Assembly (NCBI RefSeq): GCF_004028635.1
Contig: NZ_ML138679.1
Span: forward strand, 268,481-313,479
DNA: 44,999 nucleotides
Direction: 5' to 3'
From: Streptomyces cyaneus
GTDB taxonomy: Bacteria > Actinomycetota > Actinomycetes > Streptomycetales > Streptomycetaceae
The position numbers and the translations under genes are program-made. Below the pieces are notes generated by a model. That model worked only from the letters and a program-made list of their open reading frames with translations. It was not told where the DNA came from and searched no databases. The stretch's first letter is position 1; the number at the start of each line of letters is the position of its first letter. Shown piece after piece: positions 34,629 through 42,405 of this stretch.

Positions 34629-35965
34629 TTCCACCGGGCACCGTCCGTCACGAGCTCCCGCACGGCGTTCACGAACCGCTCGACGTGCTCGTCCGGCGTA
34701 CCGGCCCCGAAGCTCACGCGGATGGCGTTGAGGGACTTCTCGCCGGGAGCCGCCTCCGGGGCACCGCACTCGCCCTGCGTCTGCGGGTCGCTGCCCAGCA
34801 GCGTCCGGACCAGCGGGTGGGCGCAGAACAGTCCGTCACGCACCCCGATGCCGTACTCGGCGGAGAGGGCGGCCGCGAAGTGGGAGCTGTTCCAGCCCTC
34901 GACGACGAAGGAGATGACGCCGACGCGCGGGGCGTCGTCGCCGAAGAGGGAGAGGATGCGGACCTCGGGCACCTGGGCGAGACCCGCGCGCACCTTCTCG
35001 ATCAGGTACTGCTCACGGGCGACCAGCGTGTCGAAGCCCGCCTCCGTCAGGGCCTTGCAGGCGGAGGCGATGGAGTAGGCGCCGATGACGTTCGGGGAGC
35101 CGGCCTCGTGCCGGGCGGCGCTCTCGTGCCACTCGACGTCCACTCCCCCGTCCTCACGCCGGCTGACCTTGCGGCTGGCGCCGCCGCCCGCGAGGTACGG
35201 CTCGGCGTCGCGCAGCCAGTCGGCGCGGCCGGCGAGGACGCCGGAGCCGAAGGGGGCGTACAGCTTGTGGCCGGAGAAGGCGACCCAGTCGACGTCGAGG
35301 TCCTGGACGCTCACGGGGTGGTGCGGGGCCAGCTGGGCGGCGTCGAGCACGATACGGGCGCCGTGGGCGTGCGCGGCCGCCGCCAGTTCCCGTACGGGCC
35401 ACAGCTCACCGGTGACGTTCGAGGCGCCGGTGACGCAGACCAGGGCCGGGCCGTAGCCCCCTTCAATCGACACAGTGCGGTCGGCGAGGGCGCGCTCCAG
35501 GGTCTCGACGGCCTCGCGGGGGGTGCGGGGCGCGTTGAGGTAGGTGACGCGGGCGTCGCGCCAGGGCAGCAGGGAGGCGTGGTGCTCGGTCTCGAAGACG
35601 AAGACCTGGCAGTCGGCCGGGAGGGCGGCGGCGAGGAGGTTGAGGGAGTCGGTCGTGGACCGGGTGAAGACGACCTGGTCGCCGTCCCGGCAGTCGAGGA
35701 ACTCGGCGACCGTCCGGCGGGCGTTCTCGAACAGGTCGGTGGAGAGCTGGGAGAGGTAGCCGGCACCGCGGTGGACGCTGCCGTAGTACGGGGCGTAGGC
35801 GGCGACGTCGTCCCAGACGCGCTGGAGGGCCGGGGCGCTGGCGGCGTAGTCGAGCGCGGCGTAGGTGACCTCACCGCCGGTGACGAGCGGGACGGTGACA
35901 TCACTGCCCAGAACGGGCAGCGGGGTGCAAATGGTCTGGTCGACGGCAGCGGTGAAGACAGACAT
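34583..35965 (-). CDS. Class V aminotransferase / cysteine desulfurase-like PLP enzyme under a SAM-IV riboswitch
   Basis: 460 residues. The PLP lysine is Lys234 in FSGHKLYAPFGSG. Upstream lie ETEHHASLLPW (ring-stacking His) and LDAAQLAPHH (PLP-binding Asp), all typical of the NifS/SufS/CsdA fold. The reaction (desulfurase, lyase or transaminase) is not decided by motif. The catalytic Cys loop of SufS-type enzymes cannot be confirmed, although Cys residues occur in GECGAPEAA and GLFCAHP. GGGAG lies 6 nt before the ATG at 35965. Control by a SAM-IV riboswitch (36111-36226) links it to sulfur or methionine metabolism. Its 3' end overlaps glycerate kinase. Confidence 0.88.
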   Translation of the reverse strand: MSVFTAAVDQTICTPLPVLGSDVTVPLVTGGEVTYAALDYAASAPALQRVWDDVAAYAPYYGSVHRGAGYLSQLSTDLFENARRTVAEFLDCRDGDQVVFTRSTTDSLNLLAAALPADCQVFVFETEHHASLLPWRDARVTYLNAPRTPREAVETLERALADRTVSIEGGYGPALVCVTGASNVTGELWPVRELAAAAHAHGARIVLDAAQLAPHHPVSVQDLDVDWVAFSGHKLYAPFGSGVLAGRADWLRDAEPYLAGGGASRKVSRREDGGVDVEWHESAARHEAGSPNVIGAYSIASACKALTEAGFDTLVAREQYLIEKVRAGLAQVPEVRILSLFGDDAPRVGVISFVVEGWNSSHFAAALSAEYGIGVRDGLFCAHPLVRTLLGSDPQTQGECGAPEAAPGEKSLNAIRVSFGAGTPDEHVERFVNAVRELVTDGARWNYRTEDGRCVPDTSA

Positions 35966-36075
35966 GGCGAACTCCCGTGAGGGGCATGCGAGTTGAGGGC
36001 ATGCGGAGAAGAGGAAAAGGGTGCGCGGAGGCGGGGCTCGGCGGCCCTATCGCATTCGCTTGCTCACGGAAGACT

Positions 36076-36110
36076 CCCTCGAACGACCAGGACCCCTGGT
36101 TTCGAGAGGG
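36076..36110 (-). terminator. Candidate intrinsic terminator in the SAM-IV expression platform
   Basis: On the minus strand, arms starting CCCTCTCGAAACCAGG (36095-36110) and CCTGGTCGTTCGAGGG (36076-36091) pair with a small internal loop, directly after the aptamer, followed by AGTCTTCC. Closer to the gene, AACTC and the ribosome-site GAGTT can also pair, so translational control is possible too. Confidence 0.55.
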
Positions 36111-36226
36111 GCCCGCGCTTGCCGTAGACCTCGCTGCCTACGGCCTGGTCTTCACCCGGGGCACCCCGCCACGGACGGAGGGTTGCCGGACAGTCGGCCG
36201 GGGCCTCATGACTGTCACTCATGACC
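36111..36226 (-). promoter_or_regulatory. SAM-IV riboswitch aptamer
   Basis: On the minus strand the segment starts GGTCATGAGTGACAG and contains CCCCGGCC, CCGGCAACCCTCC, GGGGTGCCCCGGGTGAAGACC, a CCGTAG/CTACGG hairpin and a final CGGCAAGCGCGGGCC. The order and conserved bases match the SAM-IV consensus from Actinobacteria as I remember it; no search was run. It lies 146 nt before the PLP enzyme start and begins about 10 nt after its predicted promoter. Confidence 0.88.
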
Positions 36227-36235
36227 TGGTCCAAC

Positions 36236-36263
36236 ATCCTGCCATACGATCTTCGATACGCAA
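36236..36263 (-). promoter_or_regulatory. Putative promoter of the SAM-IV transcript
   Basis: TTGCGT (36258-36263) and CAGGAT (36236-36241) on the minus strand, 16-bp spacing. The -35 touches the trpD terminator. Confidence 0.5.
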
Positions 36264-36293
36264 GGGCGCAGTCCGGATCCTGGACTGCGCCCT
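36263..36293 (-). terminator. Terminator of trpD
   Basis: Perfect 12-bp arms AGGGCGCAGTCC (36263-36274) and GGACTGCGCCCT (36282-36293) with a 7-nt loop, 19 nt after the trpD stop, followed by TTGCGT on the minus strand. Confidence 0.8.
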
Positions 36294-36311
36294 GCGTCAC
36301 ATGGTGCCGGC

Positions 36312-37376
36312 TCAGGCGTTGCTGGCCGCCACCCACCGCTCCAGCGTCCGCTTGGCCGCGCCCGAGTCGATCGACTCCGCCGCCTTGGCCATACCGAGCC
36401 TGATCTGCTCCGCGAGCGGAGCATCCGTCTGCTCCAACGCCACCAGCGCCGCCGCCGAGTTGAGCAGTACGGCGTCCCGCACCGGCCCTGTCTCCCCGTC
36501 CAGCAGGCGCCGGGCGACCTCAGCGTTGTACGACGCGTCGGCGCCCCGCAGCGCCTCCACGGGCACCAGGGCGAGGCCGACGTCACGCGGGTCGAAGGCC
36601 TCCTCGGTCACCTTGCCGTCGCGCACGATCCACACCCGCGAGGTGGCCGTCGTCGTCAGCTCGTCGAGACCGTCGTCGCCACGGAACACCAGCGCCGACG
36701 AGCCGCGCTCGGCCAGTACGCCGGCGATGAGCCCCGCCATCCGGGTGTCGAAGCAGCCGACGGCCGAGGCGGTGACCCGGGCCGGGTTGGTCAGCGGGCC
36801 GAGGAGGTTGAACGAGGTCGGAATCCCCAGGTCCCGTCGGACGCCACCGACGAACCGCATCGAGGGGTGGAACTTGGCGGCGAAGCAGAAGGTGATCCCT
36901 GCCTCGTCCACCACCCGCGCCACGCCCTCCGGCGACAGGTCCAGGTTGATGCCGAGCTTCTCCAGCACGTCGGACGAGCCGCTCGCCGAGGACGACGCCC
37001 GGTTGCCGTGCTTGACGACCTTCGCCCCGGCGCCCGCGATCACGATGGCGGACATCGTCGAGATGTTGACCGTCTTGGCACGGTCACCACCTGTGCCGAC
37101 GATGTCGACGGCCGGGCCGGGGATGTCCAGCGGCTGCGCGTGGGCGTACATCGCCTCGACGAGACCGTTGATCTCCTCGACCGTCTCGCCCTTGGCCCGC
37201 AGAGCCACCATGAAGCCCGCGATCTGCGCGTCCGAGGCCTCACCGCTCATGAAGCGGTCCATCGCCCATGCCGTGTCGCCGGCGCTCAGGTCCTGTCCGC
37301 CGAGCAGCGCGCTCAGTACCTCGGGCCAGGAACGGCCCGCCGCGATGTCGCCTCCAGCGGGGGTCACAGCGCTCAT
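36312..37376 (-). CDS. trpD: Anthranilate phosphoribosyltransferase
   Basis: Second step of tryptophan synthesis: anthranilate plus phosphoribosyl pyrophosphate gives phosphoribosylanthranilate. The 354-residue product has the PRPP-binding [15 protein letters not shown] (near 93-107), the [18 protein letters not shown] stretch and [14 protein letters not shown] lies 6 nt before the ATG at 37376, and TAGGGT (37437-37442) is a possible -10. It stands apart from trpEG and shows no Trp-rich leader peptide, so it is not under the same attenuator. A 6-bp hairpin (GTCCCG/CGGGAC, 37402-37418) lies in its leader. Confidence 0.96.
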   Translation of the reverse strand: MSAVTPAGGDIAAGRSWPEVLSALLGGQDLSAGDTAWAMDRFMSGEASDAQIAGFMVALRAKGETVEEINGLVEAMYAHAQPLDIPGPAVDIVGTGGDRAKTVNISTMSAIVIAGAGAKVVKHGNRASSSASGSSDVLEKLGINLDLSPEGVARVVDEAGITFCFAAKFHPSMRFVGGVRRDLGIPTSFNLLGPLTNPARVTASAVGCFDTRMAGLIAGVLAERGSSALVFRGDDGLDELTTTATSRVWIVRDGKVTEEAFDPRDVGLALVPVEALRGADASYNAEVARRLLDGETGPVRDAVLLNSAAALVALEQTDAPLAEQIRLGMAKAAESIDSGAAKRTLERWVAASNA

Positions 37377-37509
37377 AAGCCGCTCCTGGGTCAGTTGTGG
37401 CGTCCCGCACTACGGGACACGAGTCTCAACGGGTCCACCCTATCCAGCCCCGGGGCATGGAGAAGCGTCCAGTCCGAACAGCGGACGACTCCTCGTCTCC
37501 ACGCACGGC

Positions 37510-37543
37510 GAAGGGCCCCGTCCGCGATCGGACGGGGCCCTTC
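37510..37543 (-). terminator. Terminator of the ctaE-qcrCAB operon
   Basis: A perfect 15-bp stem GAAGGGCCCCGTCCG (37510-37524), loop CGAT, complement at 37529-37543. It lies 26 nt past the qcrB stop. Confidence 0.88.
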
Positions 37544-37568
37544 AACCGTGGCGTGGCTGGCGCAGCGA

Positions 37569-39206
37569 TCAGTGGTGGCCGTGGCCGCTCGTGATCTCCT
37601 TGTACTCCTCGACGGTCGGCTTCGGAATCTGGCCGTCCTCGTCGAAGTAGGACTTGCTGAGCTTGGCGCGCAGCTTCTCGGAGCCCTTCACCTTGCGCTC
37701 GACGCCGTTCTCGTCGACCGTCGGGCCGATCTCCAGCGGCTTGTACTGCTCGTGCGCGGTGAGGGTGTACAGCGCGTCCTGGCTGAGCGGCTCGTGCACC
37801 TCGATGAACTCACCGTGCGGCAGGCGCTTGATGATGCCCGACTCGCGGCCGTGCAGCACCTTGTCCTTGTCCCGGCGCTGCAGGCCGAGGCAGATCCGCT
37901 TGGTGATGATGAAGGCGAGCACCGGTCCGGCAAAGAAGCCGATCCGGACGAACCAGGTGACCGCGTTGATCGACAGGTGGAAGTGGGTGGCCCACAGGTC
38001 GTTGCCACCGCCGACCAGGCCGATCATGTACACCGTGACCCAGGCGACGCCGAACGCGGTACGCGTCGGGGCGTTGCGCGGACGGTCCAGGATGTGGTGC
38101 TCGCGCTTGTCGCCGGTGACCCAGGACTCGATGAACGGGTAGACCGCGATGGCCATCAGCACCAGGCCGAAGAGCACCAGCGGGATGAACACACCCAGGA
38201 CGAGCGTGTGACCCCAGAGGTTGATCTCCCAGCCCGGCATGTAGCGGACCAGACCCTCGGCGAAGCCCATGTACCAGTCGGGCTGGGCGCCCGTGGACAC
38301 CTGGTCCGGCCGGTAGGGGCCCATGGCCCAGATCGGGTTGATCTGCGCGACCGCCGCGATGACCGCGATGACACCGAAGACCAGGAAGAAGAAGCCTCCG
38401 GCCTTGGCCATGTAGACCGGCAGCAGCGGCATGCCGACGACGTTCTTGTTGGTCTTTCCGGGGCCCGCGAACTGCGTGTGCTTGTGGTAGAAGACCAGGA
38501 TCAGGTGGCCGACCACGAGGCCGAGCATGATGCCCGGCAGCAGCAGGATGTGGATCGAGTAGAACCGGGCCACGAAGTCGACGCCCGGGAACTCGCCGCC
38601 GAAGAGGAAGAACGAGATGTACGTGCCGACGATCGGCATGGACAGGATCGCGCCCTCGGTGAAGCGGACACCGGTGCCGGAGAGCAGGTCGTCCGGGAGC
38701 GAGTAGCCGGTGAAACCGGTGAACATGCCCAGGACGAACAGCAGGAAGCCGAACAGCCAGTTGATCTCACGCGGCTTACGGAACGCGCCCGTGAAGAACA
38801 CGCGCATCATGTGCACGAACATGCCGGCGAGGAAGATCAGCGCCGCCCAGTGGTGGATCTGCCGGATGAGCAGACCACCGCGCACGTCGAAGGAGATGTG
38901 CAGCGTCGAGCTGAACGCCTCCGACATGAGCTGTCCCTGCAGCGGGACGTAACTGCCGTGGTACTCCACCTCGTTCATCGACGGGTGGAAGAACAGCGTC
39001 AGGTACACACCCGTGAGGATGATGATGATGAAGCTGTAGAGGCAGACCTCACCCAACATGAACGACCAGTGGTCGGGGAAGATCTTGCGCATGTTGGCCT
39101 TGGCCAAGGAGTAGATCCCGAGCCGGCCGTCCGCCCAGTCGGCGACGCGCTCGCCGGCCGGTGCCTTCCCGCGAGAGCGGGACTCTGTCGTCTCTGTGGT
39201 GCTCAT
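37569..39206 (-). CDS. qcrB: Cytochrome bc1 complex cytochrome b subunit
   Basis: Membrane core of the menaquinol-cytochrome c reductase that forms a supercomplex with the aa3 oxidase in Actinobacteria. 545 residues with eight or nine membrane segments. Heme-ligand regions are SFDVRGGLLIRQIHHWAALIF and FYSIHILLLPGIMLGLVVGHL, and the quinol site motif occurs as PDWYMGF (PDWY instead of the mitochondrial PEWY). A hydrophilic C-terminal tail of about 120 residues is usual for actinobacterial QcrB. The ATG at 39206 overlaps the qcrA stop (ATGA). Confidence 0.97.
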   Translation of the reverse strand: MSTTETTESRSRGKAPAGERVADWADGRLGIYSLAKANMRKIFPDHWSFMLGEVCLYSFIIIILTGVYLTLFFHPSMNEVEYHGSYVPLQGQLMSEAFSSTLHISFDVRGGLLIRQIHHWAALIFLAGMFVHMMRVFFTGAFRKPREINWLFGFLLFVLGMFTGFTGYSLPDDLLSGTGVRFTEGAILSMPIVGTYISFFLFGGEFPGVDFVARFYSIHILLLPGIMLGLVVGHLILVFYHKHTQFAGPGKTNKNVVGMPLLPVYMAKAGGFFFLVFGVIAVIAAVAQINPIWAMGPYRPDQVSTGAQPDWYMGFAEGLVRYMPGWEINLWGHTLVLGVFIPLVLFGLVLMAIAVYPFIESWVTGDKREHHILDRPRNAPTRTAFGVAWVTVYMIGLVGGGNDLWATHFHLSINAVTWFVRIGFFAGPVLAFIITKRICLGLQRRDKDKVLHGRESGIIKRLPHGEFIEVHEPLSQDALYTLTAHEQYKPLEIGPTVDENGVERKVKGSEKLRAKLSKSYFDEDGQIPKPTVEEYKEITSGHGHH

Positions 39207-40252
39207 CCGCGCTCCCAGAATGCAGGACCGACGGGCTCATCGAAGTCGCCGAGCGCCTCGAGGTAGCCCTCGTCGTTCACGCCGATGCGCAGCTGCGGCA
39301 GGGCGTGACCGGCCGGGCCGAAGATCACTCGGGCACCGTCGGAGAGGTCGAAGGTGGACTGGTGGCAGGGGCAGAGCACGTGGTGCGTCTGCTGCTCGTA
39401 CAGGGAGATCGGGCAACCGACGTGGGTGCAGATCTTCGAGTACGCGACGATGCCCTCGTGCGACCACTCGAGCTCGCGCTTGTCCTTGATGTCGTCGGGC
39501 TGGAGCCGGACGATCATCAGGGCGGCCTTGGCGATCTCGTTCTGGAAGTCGTGGTCGTGCTCCTCCAGGCCCTCCGGCTTGGCGAAGGTGAGGGAGCCGA
39601 CCGCGACGTCCGAGGGACGCAGCGGCTCGTTGGTGTTCATGTTGACGAGCAGCTTGCCCTTGGACCACAGGGTGTGACGCAGCTTGGTGCCGGGCAGCGG
39701 GCCGAGGTCACGCAGCAGGACGACACCGGAGAGCGGCACCAGGGTGAGCGCGCCGAGCATCGTGTTGCGGATCAGCTTGCGGCGGCCGATCGCGGACTCC
39801 TTGGCGCCCTGCCGGAAGTCGGCCATGACCTTGGCCTTGACCTCGGGCTCCGCCGCGATCGCGTGCCGGTCGTCGGCGACCTCCACGTCGGACATCAGGG
39901 TGCGGGCCCAGTGGACCGCGCCCGCGCCGATGCAGAACAGCGCCGTACCGAGGGTCAGACCCAGCGCGAAGTTCAGCGCGTTGAGGTGCCCGATCGGGAA
40001 GACGAAGACCGACTTGTCGTGCGGGATCGCGACGTACGAGGCGATGAAGCCGACGGTGGCCAGCATCGACACCGTGAACAGCAGGGCGACCGTGCGCTCG
40101 GACCGCCTGGCGGCCCGCTCGTCGATGTCCTGGATCCGGTGCTCGTGGGGCGGCAGGCCGGGGTCGGCGAAGGGGTTCTTCTCGTCCGCTACCGCGACGT
40201 GGGCGTCCTGCTCAGCGGGCAGGTTCTCTTCTGGAATCTCTTGGCTACTCAT
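39203..40252 (-). CDS. qcrA: Cytochrome bc1 complex Rieske iron-sulfur subunit
   Basis: 349 residues. The 2Fe-2S ligands are in CTHVGCPIS and CPCHQSTFDL. Three hydrophobic segments precede the cluster domain (TVALLFTVSMLATVGFIASY, FALGLTLGTALFCIGAGAV and MLGALTLVPLSGVVLL), the three-helix form typical of Actinobacteria in place of one helix. It transfers electrons from menaquinol to QcrC. Start and stop overlap both neighbours by 4 nt (ATGA), giving tight coupling. Confidence 0.97.
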   Translation of the reverse strand: MSSQEIPEENLPAEQDAHVAVADEKNPFADPGLPPHEHRIQDIDERAARRSERTVALLFTVSMLATVGFIASYVAIPHDKSVFVFPIGHLNALNFALGLTLGTALFCIGAGAVHWARTLMSDVEVADDRHAIAAEPEVKAKVMADFRQGAKESAIGRRKLIRNTMLGALTLVPLSGVVLLRDLGPLPGTKLRHTLWSKGKLLVNMNTNEPLRPSDVAVGSLTFAKPEGLEEHDHDFQNEIAKAALMIVRLQPDDIKDKRELEWSHEGIVAYSKICTHVGCPISLYEQQTHHVLCPCHQSTFDLSDGARVIFGPAGHALPQLRIGVNDEGYLEALGDFDEPVGPAFWERG

Positions 40253-41061
40253 GACTTCTTGGCCTTTGCGGTCCGAGCGGCGACCCAGACGGCGACCGCG
40301 ATCAATCCACCGAGACCGAAGATCCAGGCGAAGAGGCCCTCACTGACCGGGCCGAGGCCGCCCAGCTCCAGACCACCCGGGTTGACCGTCTCGTCGCTGT
40401 TGACCGCGTGCAGGTACGCGATGATGTCCTTCTTGTTCTGCTCCGACAGCGTGGTGTCGGGGAACGACGGCATGTTCTGCGGGCCGGTCTGCATGGCCTC
40501 GTAGATGTGCTTCGGGTCGACGTCCTCGAGGCTCGGGGCGTACTTGCCCTTCGTCAGCGCGCCGCCCTTGCCGGTGAAGTTGTGGCACTGGGCGCAGTTG
40601 TTGCGGAAGAGCTCGCCGCCCTTGGCGATGTCCGCTCCCTCGGGGCCGTACTGCTCCTCGGTCGGGACGGACGGGCCGGCGCCCAGCGAGGCGATGAACG
40701 CCGCGAGCTGGTCGATCTCGGCCTGCGAGTAGATGTTCTTCTTCTTCGGGACCTGGGCGCCCTGGGAGGTGGCAGCCGGCATACGCCCCGTCGAGACCTG
40801 GAAGTCGACGGCTGCGGCGCCGACGCCCACCAGGCTCGGACCGTCGGAGGTGCCCTGACCGCCGGTTCCGTGGCAGCTGGCGCAGCCGACGGCGTAGAGC
40901 TTCTTGCCCTCCTCGATGGTGAGGGACTGGGCGGATTCCTCTGCCTGCGCCTTGTCCGCGGGCGCGAACACGGCGTACAGCCCCCCCGTGCACGCCAGCG
41001 CGAGGAGTAGGACGACGACCGCCGCCAGCGGATGGCGTCGTCGTGCGGAGAGCTTTTTCAC
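40249..41061 (-). CDS. qcrC: Cytochrome bc1 complex diheme cytochrome c subunit
   Basis: 270 residues. An N-terminal anchor (LAAVVVLLLALACTGGLYAVF) is followed by two c-type heme sites, CASCH and CAQCH, and a C-terminal membrane helix (GLFAWIFGLGGLIAVAVWVAA). The diheme form replaces a soluble cytochrome c by passing electrons directly to the oxidase. The GTG start at 41061 is 79 nt after the stop of ctaE. Confidence 0.97.
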   Translation of the reverse strand: MKKLSARRRHPLAAVVVLLLALACTGGLYAVFAPADKAQAEESAQSLTIEEGKKLYAVGCASCHGTGGQGTSDGPSLVGVGAAAVDFQVSTGRMPAATSQGAQVPKKKNIYSQAEIDQLAAFIASLGAGPSVPTEEQYGPEGADIAKGGELFRNNCAQCHNFTGKGGALTKGKYAPSLEDVDPKHIYEAMQTGPQNMPSFPDTTLSEQNKKDIIAYLHAVNSDETVNPGGLELGGLGPVSEGLFAWIFGLGGLIAVAVWVAARTAKAKKS

Positions 41062-41140
41062 GGATTACCCCGGTGTCAGGATCTTCTGCGTCGATGCTTG
41101 CGGTGTGTGCGTTTGTGGAACGCGCGCGGGATTGGCCCGG

Positions 41141-41761
41141 CTACTTGATCATGTAGATCGTGGCGAAGAGGCCGATCCAGACGACATCGACGAAGTGCCA
41201 GTAGTAGGACACGACGATCGCGGCGGTCGCCTGCTCGTGCGTGAACCTCTTCGCCGCGTAGGTGCGGCCGAGGACCAGCAGGAAGGCGATCAGACCGCCC
41301 GTCACGTGCAGGCCGTGGAAGCCGGTGGTCAGGTAGAAGACCGAGCCGTACGGGTCGGACGAGAGCGAGAGGCCCTCGTGCTTGACCAGCTCGGTGTACT
41401 CGTACACCTGACCGCCGATGAAGATCGCACCCATGATGAAGGTGAGGATGAACCAGCCCCGGAGCTTCTTGACGTCACCGCGCTCGGCGGCGAAGACGCC
41501 CAGCTGGCAGGTGAGAGAGGAGAGCACCAGGATCGTGGTGTTCGTAGCCGAGAACGGGAAGTTCAGGGCCTCCGCCTTCTCGTGCCAGAAGTCCGGACCG
41601 GTCACCGATCGCAGGGTGAAGTACATCGCGAAGAGGGCCGCGAAGAACATCAGCTCGGAACTCAACCAGATGATGGTTCCGACGCTGGTGAGGTTCGGTC
41701 GATTGACCGACGGGTGCGCGTGACCCTTGTCTACTGTCGTTGCTGTCGCCACGACCGACAT
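41141..41761 (-). CDS. ctaE: Cytochrome c oxidase subunit III
   Basis: 206 residues with five membrane helices. [14 protein letters not shown] and [17 protein letters not shown] are typical of subunit III, which stabilises the aa3 core. First gene of the ctaE-qcrC-qcrA-qcrB operon. The ATG at 41761 has no good ribosome site and lies inside a 21-bp palindrome (41752-41772), which may affect transcription or translation. Confidence 0.95.
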   Translation of the reverse strand: MSVVATATTVDKGHAHPSVNRPNLTSVGTIIWLSSELMFFAALFAMYFTLRSVTGPDFWHEKAEALNFPFSATNTTILVLSSLTCQLGVFAAERGDVKKLRGWFILTFIMGAIFIGGQVYEYTELVKHEGLSLSSDPYGSVFYLTTGFHGLHVTGGLIAFLLVLGRTYAAKRFTHEQATAAIVVSYYWHFVDVVWIGLFATIYMIK

Positions 41762-41772
41762 TATGTCGGTCG
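41752..41772. promoter_or_regulatory. 21-bp perfect palindrome across the ctaE start codon
   Basis: CGACCGACAT (41752-41761), central T, ATGTCGGTCG (41763-41772). The ctaE ATG is in one arm. It could be an operator just downstream of the transcription start or an mRNA hairpin hiding the start. Confidence 0.7.
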
Positions 41773-41832
41773 CTTATCCCGCCCTCACTCCGGGGGGTGC
41801 CGTTCGGAGTGTCTTCCCCGTTCATACCGGTG

Positions 41833-41859
41833 TTGACGTGGTGTTCAAGGGAGTAGCAT
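41833..41859 (+). promoter_or_regulatory. Putative promoter of the receiver-like gene
   Basis: TTGACG (41833-41838) and TAGCAT (41854-41859), spacing 15 bp, which is short. GGAGG lies before the ATG at 41907. Confidence 0.45.
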
Positions 41860-41906
41860 CCGGCCCAACGGGCCTGTCCTTAAGACGCTGACGTCACGGA
41901 GGAACA

Positions 41907-42308
41907 ATGCAGCCGACCGCCACGGTGCTGGTCTACAGCGACGACTCCAACACCCGCGAGCAGGTACGGCTCGCCACCGGGCGACGGCCCGCTCCGGACG
42001 TGCCTGTAGTGGAGTTCGTGGAATGTGCGACTCCGGCGGCGGTGCTGCGCGAGCTGGACAAGGGCGGCATCGACGTCTGTGTGCTGGACGGGGAGGCCGT
42101 GCCCATGGGGGGCATGGGGGTCTGCCGGCAGATCAAGGACGAGGTGTTCAACGCGCCGCCGGTGCTGCTGCTGATCGGGCGGCCGCAGGATGCGTGGCTG
42201 GCCACGTGGAGTCGGGCCGAGGCGGCGGTGACGTTGCCTGTGGAGCCGGTGGAGTTCGCAGCCGCTCTGGCTTCTTTGCTGCGGACGAAGAGGCTTCTGA
42301 GCGCCTGA
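41907..42308 (+). CDS. Receiver-like single-domain protein lacking the conserved lysine
   Basis: 133 residues covering one receiver fold. The acidic pair is in VYSDDSNT, the phosphoacceptor position is Asp in VCVLDGEAVP (about 56), but the usual Lys-Pro motif is TLPVEP with Leu for Lys. Phosphorylation may be altered or lost. There is no output domain, as in other stand-alone or atypical receivers. CGGAGG lies 5-7 nt before the ATG. It is divergent from the ctaE-qcrCAB operon; a link to respiration is inferred from position only. Confidence 0.85.
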   Translation: MQPTATVLVYSDDSNTREQVRLATGRRPAPDVPVVEFVECATPAAVLRELDKGGIDVCVLDGEAVPMGGMGVCRQIKDEVFNAPPVLLLIGRPQDAWLATWSRAEAAVTLPVEPVEFAAALASLLRTKRLLSA

Positions 42309-42350
42309 GAGCTCGAGGCTTGAGGTTTGCGGGCGACTGCGGGTCCGGTT

Positions 42351-42402
42351 GTGGCTGGTCGCGCAGTTCCCCGCGCCCCTGAAGGGGCGCTGCCCCTGGG
42401 GG
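42351..42402 (+). repeat. Intergenic repeat, family A, copy 4
   Basis: GTGGCTG (42351-42357) joins the full core GTCGCGCAGTTCCCCGCGCC (42358-42377), CCT, then AGGGGCGCTGCCCCTGG, which adds a second small hairpin. It fills the 97-bp convergent gap between the receiver-like and L,D-transpeptidase genes and may serve as terminator. Confidence 0.85.
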
Positions 42403-42405
42403 CGT

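Noticed and set aside
36312..37509. Second trp attenuator upstream of trpD
   Set aside because: The leader of trpD has a 6-bp hairpin but no short frame with tandem Trp codons.
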